From an uncultured Loktanella sp. (GTDB lineage Bacteria > Pseudomonadota > Alphaproteobacteria > Rhodobacterales > Rhodobacteraceae): a stretch of 27,634 bases of DNA. The translations under genes were made by a program, and so were the position numbers. Below are positions 15,178 through 23,125 of this stretch, piece after piece (the stretch's first letter is position 1; each line of letters begins with the position of its first letter). The stretch spans positions 1 to 27,634 of the forward strand of contig CAJXTP010000007.1 in assembly GCA_913061335.1 (NCBI GenBank), written 5' to 3'. Below the pieces are notes generated by a model that was not told the origin of the DNA, did not search any database, and saw only the letters and a list, made by a program, of their open reading frames with translations.

Positions 15178-15732
15178 CTACTGCTCAGGTACGGCGCTGC
15201 CATCGCCAAAAGTATCATCAATACGGGCAATCGCATCTTGCGTTATATCGGCGGTGCCAAGGCTCAGAAACACAAGCCGCTGGTCCAACACAGCAACAGC
15301 ACCGCGTTCCAACATCAGCGCACCCAAAACATTGCGGACAAGTTCCAAAAACTGGCGTGGGGCAGCGGCGCGATCTGCTTCAAATGTTGCACTAGCCGCG
15401 TCGCGTGTGCGGCGAATGCCTTGGACGCGCACATCAAATTCGGCGGCCTCTTGACGAAATACCTCTGGGTCCAGCGCAGGGCGACGGTCAGTCAACGACT
15501 GTTCTTCCGCGGTTAATGCCTTGGTGATTTCGACGTTTTCGGACTGCAATGCGAGTCTGCGTACCTCAAGGTCCGCGACCATACGCTGCCCCATCAATGT
15601 GGCACGGTATAATTCTTCGGTATCAACAACCACAACACCAGTCGCTGGGGCCGCTCGCTGGGGGGCGTCTTGGGCTTGCAGATTACCCGCAAGCCCAATC
15701 AACACACATCCAAATGCCACAAACCGCCACAT
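15178..15732 (-). CDS. Skp/OmpH-family periplasmic chaperone
   Basis: 184-aa secreted protein of the OmpH/Skp family, which holds unfolded outer-membrane proteins in the periplasm on their way to the BAM complex. A Sec signal peptide covers about residues 1-20 (MWRFVAFGCVLIGLAGNLQA). The mature part begins with VVVVDTEELYRATLMGQR, the usual short strand, followed by a long helical, charged region (about residues 55-140) that would form the coiled-coil tentacles, and a final strand ending near LVFLSLGTADIT. ATG 15732 overlaps the bamA stop by one base (TGATG), linking chaperone and receptor in translation. Sequence conservation in the family is low; the assignment rests on the architecture and location. 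Confidence 0.88.
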   Translation of the reverse strand: MWRFVAFGCVLIGLAGNLQAQDAPQRAAPATGVVVVDTEELYRATLMGQRMVADLEVRRLALQSENVEITKALTAEEQSLTDRRPALDPEVFRQEAAEFDVRVQGIRRTRDAASATFEADRAAAPRQFLELVRNVLGALMLERGAVAVLDQRLVFLSLGTADITQDAIARIDDTFGDGSAVPEQ

Positions 15733-18071
15733 CAGAAACTGGTCGAAATTGTCACGTCAAAGTTTTTCGGCGTATCAAAATCCTGCGCGTCCAAGGCTTC
15801 GGAAAAGTTGAAACGCAGCGGACCGATTGGCGTGTCCCAGAACACTGACAAACCAACAACTGTGCGGCCTACAAAATCATTGTACAATAAGGTCGTACCT
15901 ACCGGAGCCGCACGGCCAATGTCCCAGACAGAGCCATAATCGATGAACGCACCACCCGAGATACCGTATTCACTTGGTAAACCAATTGGGAACTCTGCTT
16001 CCAGACGGGCAACGGCAAACACGTTACCGCCAAGCGCGTCATCGGTATCTGCGTCACGTGGGCCAACGCCACCGGCCTCAAACCCGCGCATCAGGCGGCT
16101 ACCAAGAAAGAAGCGATCAGTGATCCGGCTTTGGCCCTTAGTATAATCCAAATAGCCGCCTTCAATCGTGGCACGCAAAGTGACTTCTTCGCTCAGCACC
16201 TTGGTTTCAGCAGCGGCCAACGCGGTTGTCTTAATGTACTGCGCATCGCCAAAGCCGAACTCTTGACCGAACCGGAACACAACGCCTGCGTTCGGGTTCA
16301 AACCAGTACGGCGCGTGTCAAAGCTGTAGCCATAGCCAATTGACGACCACCCAATACCACCCAGACCAGCATCTTCCGCGATCAGCGCACTTGCGTTCAC
16401 ACCAACATCGGTAATGTCTTCATAGCTATATGCATAGAACAACTGCAAACGACCATTCTCACTCACGGGGAATGTCAGCGATGGCTTAAACCGGAACGTT
16501 TCAGTATCATAAAGCGCATTCTCATTGTCGGTCGTGCTGTAATCCAAATTCAACCCAAACCCAAGATCGCGGCCCAAAAACTGCGGCTCTTGAAAACTGA
16601 ATGTAAGCACGCGGTTGGATTCAGCAGTCGACAGCTTGAAATTCACGCTTTGGCCACGACCAAGAAAGTTGCTTTGACGGAAAGACGCAACAAGGCCAAG
16701 GCCTGTGTCAGAATTGTAATTGGCACCAAACGACAGCGACCCAGTGTTCCCTTCTTCAACGTCCACATCGATGATCACCTGATTGGCGGACGACCCTTCA
16801 CGGGCCGCGACGTTGGAATTAGCAAAGAAGCCAAGCGCACGGATACGCTCTGCGCTTTCGCGGATTGACCTTGGGTTAAACGGGTCACCCTCAACAATGC
16901 GAAACTGGTTGCGAACCACGCGGTCAAGCGTCGTGTTGTTACCTTCAATATCGATGCGTTCAACAAAGATACGCTGACCACGCACCAGCTTAAATTCGAT
17001 ATCCAATGCCAGTTCACGGTCGTTGCGTGTGATACGCGGATCAACTTGCACAAAATTTAAACCAAGGCGTAACGCCAACCGTTCCAGACGCGCAATCTCG
17101 CGATCAACAAGCGCAGGAGAATAAACAACGCCAGTTCGCAGTTTCAGTTCATTTCGGAATACCTGCGCGTCCGCTTCAGGAATGTCGCTTGTCAGCGTCA
17201 CGTTTCCAAATGTGAATTTCTGACCTTCTTGGACATTAAACGTCACCAAATAGGCGTCGCGTTCACGGGTCAATGCGACGTCTACGTTCTGCACCTGAAA
17301 GTCGACATATCCACGCGAATGGTAGAAATCAGTTAAGGCGCGGCGATCAAATGCGATCCGGTCTTCAACAAACGTATCGCGCGAAATGATGGCACGCAGA
17401 ATACCCGCTTGCTTGGTCTGCAACACACGGCGAAGGCGGCCTTCGGAATACGTACGGTTGCCAACAAAAGAGATGCGCTCAATCTCGGTCACGCCTGCCT
17501 CAACGACAGTGAACACAAGATCAACGCGGTTATCAGAACGGCGAATGATGCTTGGGCGAACAATTGCGTTGATACGGCCTTTGCTGGCGTAAACTTGGGC
17601 AATTGCGGCTGTGTCACGCTCTGCTTGCTCGGGGGAATAGACCCGCCGCGCTTGCGACCCGACAACACCCAGCAAATCGGCATCACGCACCTTGGCGTTA
17701 CCTTCGACGCTGATGCGGTTCACAGTTGGCCGTTCGGTCACATTAATCACAAGGGTGCGGCCGCGTGGGGTCACAACCACAGTTTCAAACAGACCAGAAT
17801 TACGAATACGCTGCACTGCATCGTTCAATTCGCCAGCGCTAACAGATATCCCGCGACTGATTCCCGCAAAAGACAGGATCGTTCCGTCCTCAACCCGCTG
17901 GTTTCCGTCGATTTGAACCGTATTAAAAACGTAGGATTGGGCGTTTGCATTTGTGGCAAATATTGCGCCAAACCCCAGAAACAAAACGAATAAAAGGCGC
18001 AGCATGTGCGTTACGTTATGCGCGGCAGCGCGTGTTTGGACACGGTTCATTTTAATCGCCTGTTTTGACAT
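15732..18071 (-). CDS. bamA: Outer membrane protein assembly factor BamA
   Basis: Central subunit of the BAM complex, inserting beta-barrel proteins into the outer membrane; 779 aa from the first ATG. A signal peptide with core LRLLFVLFLGFGAIFATNA precedes the mature start near AQSYVFNTVQIDGNQRV. Five POTRA repeats follow (about residues 47-430), then the 16-stranded barrel, which contains VRF-region-like GGNVFAVARLEAEFP and ends in Phe (ISTSF). The start is uncertain: the predicted promoter leaves only about 8 leader bases before ATG 18071, while ATG 18050 (MNRVQT) has AGG at 8 bases and a leader near 29, so 18050 may be the true start (772 aa). The gene overlaps skp/ompH by one base. Confidence 0.96.
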   Translation of the reverse strand: MSKQAIKMNRVQTRAAAHNVTHMLRLLFVLFLGFGAIFATNANAQSYVFNTVQIDGNQRVEDGTILSFAGISRGISVSAGELNDAVQRIRNSGLFETVVVTPRGRTLVINVTERPTVNRISVEGNAKVRDADLLGVVGSQARRVYSPEQAERDTAAIAQVYASKGRINAIVRPSIIRRSDNRVDLVFTVVEAGVTEIERISFVGNRTYSEGRLRRVLQTKQAGILRAIISRDTFVEDRIAFDRRALTDFYHSRGYVDFQVQNVDVALTRERDAYLVTFNVQEGQKFTFGNVTLTSDIPEADAQVFRNELKLRTGVVYSPALVDREIARLERLALRLGLNFVQVDPRITRNDRELALDIEFKLVRGQRIFVERIDIEGNNTTLDRVVRNQFRIVEGDPFNPRSIRESAERIRALGFFANSNVAAREGSSANQVIIDVDVEEGNTGSLSFGANYNSDTGLGLVASFRQSNFLGRGQSVNFKLSTAESNRVLTFSFQEPQFLGRDLGFGLNLDYSTTDNENALYDTETFRFKPSLTFPVSENGRLQLFYAYSYEDITDVGVNASALIAEDAGLGGIGWSSIGYGYSFDTRRTGLNPNAGVVFRFGQEFGFGDAQYIKTTALAAAETKVLSEEVTLRATIEGGYLDYTKGQSRITDRFFLGSRLMRGFEAGGVGPRDADTDDALGGNVFAVARLEAEFPIGLPSEYGISGGAFIDYGSVWDIGRAAPVGTTLLYNDFVGRTVVGLSVFWDTPIGPLRFNFSEALDAQDFDTPKNFDVTISTSF

Positions 18072-18085
18072 CCCAGTTACCCACT

Positions 18086-18114
18086 GATTTACCCATTCTG
18101 AAGGGCGATGTCAA
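18086..18114 (-). promoter_or_regulatory. Predicted sigma70-type promoter of bamA
   Basis: Read on the minus strand, a perfect TTGACA (18114-18109) is followed by exactly 17 bases and TAAATC (18091-18086). It directly follows the T-tract of the upstream terminator, so bamA and the genes after it appear to have their own transcription start near 18079. Confidence 0.65.
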
Positions 18115-18145
18115 AACGAACAAACGCGCCACAATGGGCGCGTTT
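18113..18145 (-). terminator. Terminator between the 41-codon gene and bamA
   Basis: On the minus strand AAACGCGCC (18145-18137) pairs perfectly with GGCGCGTTT (18130-18122) around a 6-base loop, then runs into GTTCGTTTT. The 9-bp stem lies 30 bases after the small gene's stop. The plus-strand side also has a T-run, but nothing is transcribed toward it here. Confidence 0.7.
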
Positions 18146-18175
18146 TTGCTTGTATCGTTAGGACTGTAACAGACG

Positions 18176-18301
18176 TTAGATCAGCGCGATGTATGATCCG
18201 GCATAAAGCGCGCCAACAAGTGCGCCGACCATGATCAAACGATCAACATTCAAGCTGACCAGAAAAGACAGACCTTTGTATCCACTGTTTAGCGTTTGCA
18301 T
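18176..18301 (-). CDS. Small single-helix membrane protein between rseP and bamA
   Basis: A 41-aa frame with a very good ribosome binding site, AAAAGGAG, about 8 bases before ATG 18301 and a TAA stop at 18176. The first 22 residues (MQTLNSGYKGLSFLVSLNVD) are polar to amphipathic; residues about 22-41 (LIMVGALVGALYAGSYIALI) make one glycine/alanine-rich transmembrane helix that ends at the C terminus. It is flanked by rseP 75 bases upstream and a terminator 30 bases downstream. The ribosome binding site lies in the loop of a predicted hairpin. I do not recognise a named family. Coding is inferred from the start signal, the coherent helix and the otherwise unexplained 305-base gap. Confidence 0.7.
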   Translation of the reverse strand: MQTLNSGYKGLSFLVSLNVDRLIMVGALVGALYAGSYIALI

Positions 18302-18304
18302 CTC

Positions 18305-18325
18305 GTATCACTCCTTTTGCGATAC
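18305..18325 (-). promoter_or_regulatory. Hairpin presenting the Shine-Dalgarno of the 41-codon gene
   Basis: On the minus-strand RNA, GUAUCGC (18325-18319) can pair along all seven bases with GUGAUAC (18311-18305), including one G:U, leaving AAAAGGA as the 7-base loop. The ribosome binding site is therefore exposed in a loop, which could hold it open or make it a target for an RNA or protein. Confidence 0.5.
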
Positions 18326-18376
18326 CAAATACCTACCCGCCAATCATGGCGCGAATATGGCGAGCCTATGTCGGCA

Positions 18377-19702
18377 TCATGGGCAAAGGAACAAATCGTT
18401 CAACAAAGCAAACACCATCATGCTGCCAATCAGCGCGAGACCCATCATCATCAGCACGTTAAGCGCCTTCTCTGATGGCTTGCGACGAAACACGGCCTCA
18501 TAGGCGTGGAACACCAAATGCCCACCATCCAAAACAGGGATCGGGAACAGATTGATCATGCCCACAGCAGCCGACAACATACCAAGGAACCAAATAAAGT
18601 CCGACGCGCCCTGCGACGCCATCGACCCACTGGTCTGCGCAATCGCCACCGGACCAGACAGATTACAGCTTGAAATTTTACCAGACGCAATATGCCACAT
18701 ACCCGAAAGCGACGCTGACATAATACGGTTCAACATCGACGCGCCATTGGTCAGCGCATCCCACGGGCCAAGCGTTTCAGTCGCGGCAGTAAAGAACGGC
18801 TCTCCAGATACACCAATCAGCCAACGGGTCTCAAACCCGCCCTCAGGCAACGGCAAATCGACGCGGCGCGGCGACAACGTCACTTCAACGATGTCACCTG
18901 CACGCCAAACATCAAGGTCCAAAGGCGATCCATCAGCGGCCTTTACAGCCGCAATCAGCTCGTCAAACGCAACCACGGGTGTGTCATCAACGGCGACAAT
19001 CACATCATCTTTGCGCAAACCCGCATCATCAGCCGCAGACCGCGGCGTGATGCCAGACGCTGCAGGCGGCATCAAATATGGGCCTTTAACAGTCATCGAC
19101 CGGCCACCCCGCACAATATCATAGTCAAGCGTGGCCTGAACCGGCAATTGATCAATAATCGCCTCTTCGCCGCCAAACGCAACACCCTGCACCGCAATCA
19201 TCTGATCACCAGCTTGCAGCTCGGACACAAATCGCGCTGGCAAATCGCGGCCTTCTTCAAACGTCAAAGGGTCGCTCAGGCTGCCATTCACCATCGACCC
19301 ACCGGCAAAAATGAGCACAGCGAGGATAAAGTTAAACACAGGCCCCGCCAAAACGGTTAGCGAGCGCGCCCAAAGCGGCGCACCATGCATTGAGCGACGG
19401 CGATCCGCCTGTGTCACTTCGCCCGTGTCACCGACCCCTGCCGCATCGGCATCGCCCAGAAACCGGACATATCCCCCAAACGGCAGTGCCGCGATTTGCC
19501 ATTTGGTGCCGTGTTTATCGGTCCACGCTCCAAGCACAGGGCCAAAACCAAGGCTGAACACCTCTGCATGGATACCGCACCAACGGCCCACGATGTAATG
19601 TCCATATTCATGGATCGCGACGATGATCGACAATGCGACCACAAAAGCGACCAACGTAAAGGCAGTGCCACCCAATGACGGCAATACTTGCGAAAAATCC
19701 AA
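18377..19702 (-). CDS. rseP: Site-2 metalloprotease RseP
   Basis: Inner-membrane zinc protease that cleaves transmembrane segments, such as those of anti-sigma factors in the envelope stress response and remnant signal peptides; 441 aa. The zinc-binding HEYGH sits at residues 31-35 in the first helix; the third ligand is in NLFPIPVLDGGH near residue 390. Two PDZ regions lie between (about 150-310), the second around GLRKDDVIVAVDD. The start codon is TTG at 19702-19700, supported by AGGA about 8 bases upstream and by the absence of an ATG before the helix. Only 4 bases separate it from the dxr stop, so it belongs to the uppS-cdsA-dxr-rseP run. Confidence 0.95.
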   Translation of the reverse strand: MDFSQVLPSLGGTAFTLVAFVVALSIIVAIHEYGHYIVGRWCGIHAEVFSLGFGPVLGAWTDKHGTKWQIAALPFGGYVRFLGDADAAGVGDTGEVTQADRRRSMHGAPLWARSLTVLAGPVFNFILAVLIFAGGSMVNGSLSDPLTFEEGRDLPARFVSELQAGDQMIAVQGVAFGGEEAIIDQLPVQATLDYDIVRGGRSMTVKGPYLMPPAASGITPRSAADDAGLRKDDVIVAVDDTPVVAFDELIAAVKAADGSPLDLDVWRAGDIVEVTLSPRRVDLPLPEGGFETRWLIGVSGEPFFTAATETLGPWDALTNGASMLNRIMSASLSGMWHIASGKISSCNLSGPVAIAQTSGSMASQGASDFIWFLGMLSAAVGMINLFPIPVLDGGHLVFHAYEAVFRRKPSEKALNVLMMMGLALIGSMMVFALLNDLFLCP

Positions 19703-19706
19703 AGTT

Positions 19707-20876
19707 TTATCCTAGTTTAGCGACGGCTTCATCGGCACGAATACGCGACAAAGCATCAATATGCATTACATTATCTAGGTCAATATGGGCATTTTGCAGC
19801 CCCTCATTGGCCAACATTTTGTCAATCGTCATTTCAACGATACGGGCCATGTCCAAAAACCCGATACGGCCATCGATAAACATATCCAGCGCATGTTCTT
19901 TGGCGGCGTTAAACACAGCCCCCGCAAGCCCGCCGATCTCCATGACATCGGCAGCCAACCGCAACGCAGGAAACCGCACCGGATCAGGGTGCTCGAAACT
20001 CAACGACCCGATTTTAGCCAGATCAAGCCGTTCTACAGGCACATGCCCGCGCGCAGGCCAATGCAACGCATAGCCAATCGCGTGGCGCATATCTGGTGGC
20101 CCGACATGCGCCATTAGCGCGCCATCGGTAAAACCAACCAGCGCATGGATCAGGCTTTCGCGGTGCACAAGCACTTCGATCTTTGCCGGATCAATCCCAA
20201 AAAACTCTTTGGTTTCAATCAGCTCCATGCCTTTGTTAAACATCGACGTGCTATCAACCGTGATCCGCTGGCCCATATCCCAATTTGGATGCGCTGACGC
20301 TTGCGCCAACGTGGCCCCAGCGAGATCGTCCAGCGACCAATCGCGAAATGCGCCACCAGATGCGGTAATAATAATCCGCTCAACCGCTGACATGTCCTCG
20401 CCAACAAGGGCTTGGAAAATGGCGGAATGTTCACTGTCGACGGGTAAAATCGTGGCACCATACGCCGCCGCAGTCTCCATCAACAACGGGCCCGCCGTCA
20501 CCAAGGATTCCTTATTGGCCAACGCTAATGTCTGCCCGTGCTCCAACGCCTTCAGGCCCGGAATAAGGCCCGCAGCCCCAACAATCGCCGATAACGTCCA
20601 ATCAGCAGGACGGCTTGCAGCCTCGGCAATTGCGGCGTCACCACTGGCGACATCCACGGACGTTCCAGCCAACAAGTCCTTTAGATCATTGTGTAATTCG
20701 GCGTGACAGGTCACAGCCACATCCGCATTTAGCGCAACCGCGTCCTTGGCAAGCTGGGCAATATTACGCCCCCCCGTCAACGCAACAACATCATAGTCAT
20801 CCGGCGCGCGCGCGATCAGATCAAGGGCATTTTGCCCGACAGATCCAGTTGCGCCGAAAACAGTAACGCGTCTCAA
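19707..20876 (-). CDS. dxr: 1-deoxy-D-xylulose 5-phosphate reductoisomerase
   Basis: Second enzyme of the non-mevalonate isoprenoid pathway, making 2-C-methylerythritol 4-phosphate from DXP with NADPH; cytoplasmic, 389 aa. The NADPH-binding GATGSVGQN lies at residues 9-17, LALANKESLV at about 117-126, the metal-binding VDSEHSA at about 145-151, ITASGGAFRDW near 169-179 and MGQRITVDSTSMFNKG near 202-217. The start is TTG at 20876, overlapping the cdsA stop as TTGA, so translation is probably coupled. The product feeds the polyprenyl chain made by UppS, which is encoded two genes upstream in the same run. Confidence 0.96.
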   Translation of the reverse strand: MRRVTVFGATGSVGQNALDLIARAPDDYDVVALTGGRNIAQLAKDAVALNADVAVTCHAELHNDLKDLLAGTSVDVASGDAAIAEAASRPADWTLSAIVGAAGLIPGLKALEHGQTLALANKESLVTAGPLLMETAAAYGATILPVDSEHSAIFQALVGEDMSAVERIIITASGGAFRDWSLDDLAGATLAQASAHPNWDMGQRITVDSTSMFNKGMELIETKEFFGIDPAKIEVLVHRESLIHALVGFTDGALMAHVGPPDMRHAIGYALHWPARGHVPVERLDLAKIGSLSFEHPDPVRFPALRLAADVMEIGGLAGAVFNAAKEHALDMFIDGRIGFLDMARIVEMTIDKMLANEGLQNAHIDLDNVMHIDALSRIRADEAVAKLG

Positions 20877-21673
20877 AAATTGACGCCGGGGATGTTAAAC
20901 AAAGCCGTGGCAACCAGCATAAACAATGCCGCCCCAAGCAACGCATCAAAGCGGTCAAACAACCCGCCATGGCCAGGAATAAGCGTCGAACTGTCCTTGG
21001 CCTTCATCCGGCGCTTTAACGCGCTTTCGGCAATGTCGCCCATTTGACTGGCAAACGACAACACCATCGACATAACGATGATCGAAAGTCCCGCATTGGT
21101 GAACAGCGTAAAGACAAAGCCAACAATCCCTGCCCCGACCCAGCCCGCAGTCGTGCCGGACCATGTTTTCTTAGGGCTAATCGACGGCCAAAATTTCGGC
21201 CCACCAAAGGTACGGCCAGCGAAATACCCAAAAACATCGGTGATAATGACAACAGACATCAACCAAAGCAGCCAAACAAACCCGAAATCAACGCGGAAAT
21301 GGATCAAACCGTATCCAGCGACAGGTATGGCCAATGCAAACAGGAAAAACGCAGTGCGCTCAACTTTAAGCTGGCTGGCACCAACAAAAGGGACGATCAA
21401 AAATAAGGCAAGCGCCCAAGACTCCGTCACCGCTAACTGCCCAGACATCACAGATGCGGTTAACGCAGTCATCAACATGCCCGGCGTCGGGCGATCAGGC
21501 GCGATCATCATCCAAAGTTCCCAGACCATCACCGCAGTGACAAACACCACCAACATCTGGAACCAAACACCGCCAAGCACGATGCCAATGGCACCAACCA
21601 CGACCATAGCAATGCTCGATACGATCCGAACTGTCAGATCATCCCAGCTACTGGATTTTGCAGGATCAGCCAC
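20873..21673 (-). CDS. cdsA: Phosphatidate cytidylyltransferase
   Basis: Inner-membrane enzyme that makes CDP-diacylglycerol from phosphatidate and CTP, the branch point of phospholipid synthesis; 266 aa with about seven hydrophobic segments. The family signature near the C terminus is visible: SALKRRMKAKDSSTLIPGHG followed by GLFDRFDALLGA, at about residues 218-250. An FGGPKFWPSISPKKTWSG segment precedes it. The start is GTG at 21673, three bases after the uppS stop, and the stop overlaps the TTG start of dxr. The gene belongs to the uppS-cdsA-dxr-rseP run. Confidence 0.95.
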   Translation of the reverse strand: MADPAKSSSWDDLTVRIVSSIAMVVVGAIGIVLGGVWFQMLVVFVTAVMVWELWMMIAPDRPTPGMLMTALTASVMSGQLAVTESWALALFLIVPFVGASQLKVERTAFFLFALAIPVAGYGLIHFRVDFGFVWLLWLMSVVIITDVFGYFAGRTFGGPKFWPSISPKKTWSGTTAGWVGAGIVGFVFTLFTNAGLSIIVMSMVLSFASQMGDIAESALKRRMKAKDSSTLIPGHGGLFDRFDALLGAALFMLVATALFNIPGVNF

Positions 21674-21676
21674 CGA

Positions 21677-22405
21677 TTACACCGTCACCGCGCCAAACCG
21701 ACGCTCACGATTGCCATAACGCGACAGGATTCTACCAAACTCCTCAGCCGTGAAATCCGGCCAAAGCGTGTCGATAAATTCATATTCGGCGTAAGCCGAC
21801 TGCCACAGCAGGAAATTACTGATGCGGGCCTCGCCGCTAGTGCGAATTACCAAATCAGGATCAGGCAAAAACCGCGTATCAAGGAATTTCGCCAGCGTTT
21901 CCGCGTCAACATCCTTATGCGACAGACGGCCCTGTTCGACCTCAAATGCCAACCGCTGCGCCGCGCGGGTCACCTCATCGCGGCCCCCGTAATTCAACGC
22001 AATCGTCAGATGCACCTTGTCGTTGCCTGACGTATATAACTCGAGGTTATCCATCAACGACACCAGCTTAGCATCCAGCTTTTGACGGTCGCCGATAAAG
22101 CGAACACGCACACCGTCTTGGAACAATGCCTTAGCTTCGCGTTCAATATAGCGGCGAAATAGCTTCATCAATCCAGCAACTTCGGATTGGGTACGTTTCC
22201 AATTTTCTGTGGAAAATGCGAATATCGTCAGATACTTAACGCCCAAATCGGGACAGGCTTCAACCATTTCGCGCACACGACGCGCACCAGCATGGTGGCC
22301 AAACAAACGCGGACGACCGCGCTGCGTGGCCCAGCGGCCATTGCCATCCATAATGATGGCCACATGGTCGGGGCCGCCTTGGATCTCGGTGATGTCCTTG
22401 GCCAT
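21677..22405 (-). CDS. uppS: Polyprenyl diphosphate synthase (undecaprenyl type)
   Basis: Cis-prenyltransferase that makes the long-chain polyprenyl diphosphate used as carrier lipid for peptidoglycan and polysaccharides; cytoplasmic or membrane-associated, 242 aa. The substrate-binding HVAIIMDGNGRWA at 14-26 holds the key Asp20. FAFSTENWKR near residue 67, ALNYGGRDEV near 138 and LVIRTSGEARISNFLLWQSA near 188-207 are the other conserved family regions. The ATG lies 20 bases after the frr stop, and the gene leads closely into cdsA. Confidence 0.96.
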   Translation of the reverse strand: MAKDITEIQGGPDHVAIIMDGNGRWATQRGRPRLFGHHAGARRVREMVEACPDLGVKYLTIFAFSTENWKRTQSEVAGLMKLFRRYIEREAKALFQDGVRVRFIGDRQKLDAKLVSLMDNLELYTSGNDKVHLTIALNYGGRDEVTRAAQRLAFEVEQGRLSHKDVDAETLAKFLDTRFLPDPDLVIRTSGEARISNFLLWQSAYAEYEFIDTLWPDFTAEEFGRILSRYGNRERRFGAVTV

Positions 22406-22425
22406 ATTAGCGGCCTCCCTTTGGG

Positions 22426-22989
22426 TCAGACTTGCATGATCTCGGCTTGTTTCGTCTCAAGGGTCTCATCGACCTTCTTGATATGCGCGTCGGTAATTTC
22501 CTGCACGGCGCTTTCCCAGAATTTCTGGTCGTCTTCGCCCAGACCATCAGCTTTCGCCTTTTTGATCTGGTCCATGCCGTCGCGGCGCAGGTTACGCACC
22601 GAAACACGGCCGCTTTCGGCGTATTGGGCAGCAACCTTGGTCAGCTCGCGGCGGCGCTCTTCATTCAGTTCAGGGATCGGCAGCATGATGATCGTGCCAT
22701 TCAGCTGCGGATTGATACCCAAACCGCTTTCGCGGATCGCCTTTTCAACCTTACCAACAAGACCTTTGTCCCACACGTTAATCGTGACCATGCGCGGCTC
22801 AGGGACGTTAACAGTCCCGACTTGGTTGACGGGCGTCATGGAGCCATAAGCATCCACCATGATCGGTTCCAACATCGAACCAGACGCGCGACCAGTGCGC
22901 AAAGACGCCAGTTCAACACGTAGGTTTGCGATGGCACCGTCCATGCGGCGCTCAAGATCGTCTGTATCAAGCATAAAATCGTCGGACAT
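22426..22989 (-). CDS. frr: Ribosome recycling factor
   Basis: Cytoplasmic protein that, with EF-G, separates the ribosomal subunits after termination; 187 aa, normal length. The LRTGRAS motif near residues 29-35, the PEPRMVTINVWDK and SGLGINPQLNGTIIMLPIP segments and the VRNLRRDGMDQIKKAK segment are all characteristic. The frame is open upstream to 23019, but only from a TTG; ATG 22989 (MSDDFML) gives the normal length, with AAGGGGAG about 11 bases upstream. It follows pyrH after a 136-base gap and precedes uppS by 20 bases. Confidence 0.97.
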   Translation of the reverse strand: MSDDFMLDTDDLERRMDGAIANLRVELASLRTGRASGSMLEPIMVDAYGSMTPVNQVGTVNVPEPRMVTINVWDKGLVGKVEKAIRESGLGINPQLNGTIIMLPIPELNEERRRELTKVAAQYAESGRVSVRNLRRDGMDQIKKAKADGLGEDDQKFWESAVQEITDAHIKKVDETLETKQAEIMQV

Positions 22990-23125
22990 AAGGCTCTGCT
23001 CTCCCCTTAACGGGATCAATTAATTTTGCCTGCTATAACGCAGGTATTCATAGGATGTATAGTCGGTTCACAGACAACTCCAAAGGGAAGTTGTGCAGTT
23101 TTTCGTCATTTTGGCGAAAGCGCGC
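22990..23125 (-). other. pyrH-frr spacer with two short hairpins
   Basis: A 136-base gap in an otherwise tight operon. On the minus strand it holds ACAACTTCC-CTTT-GGAGTTGT (a hairpin with one bulge, around 23075-23095) and CCTGC-GTTATA-GCAGG (around 23028-23043). Neither is followed by a good T-run, so neither is a convincing terminator. TATACA near 23055-23060 could be a -10 for frr, but its -35 is poor. I see no credible small gene. Confidence 0.3.
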
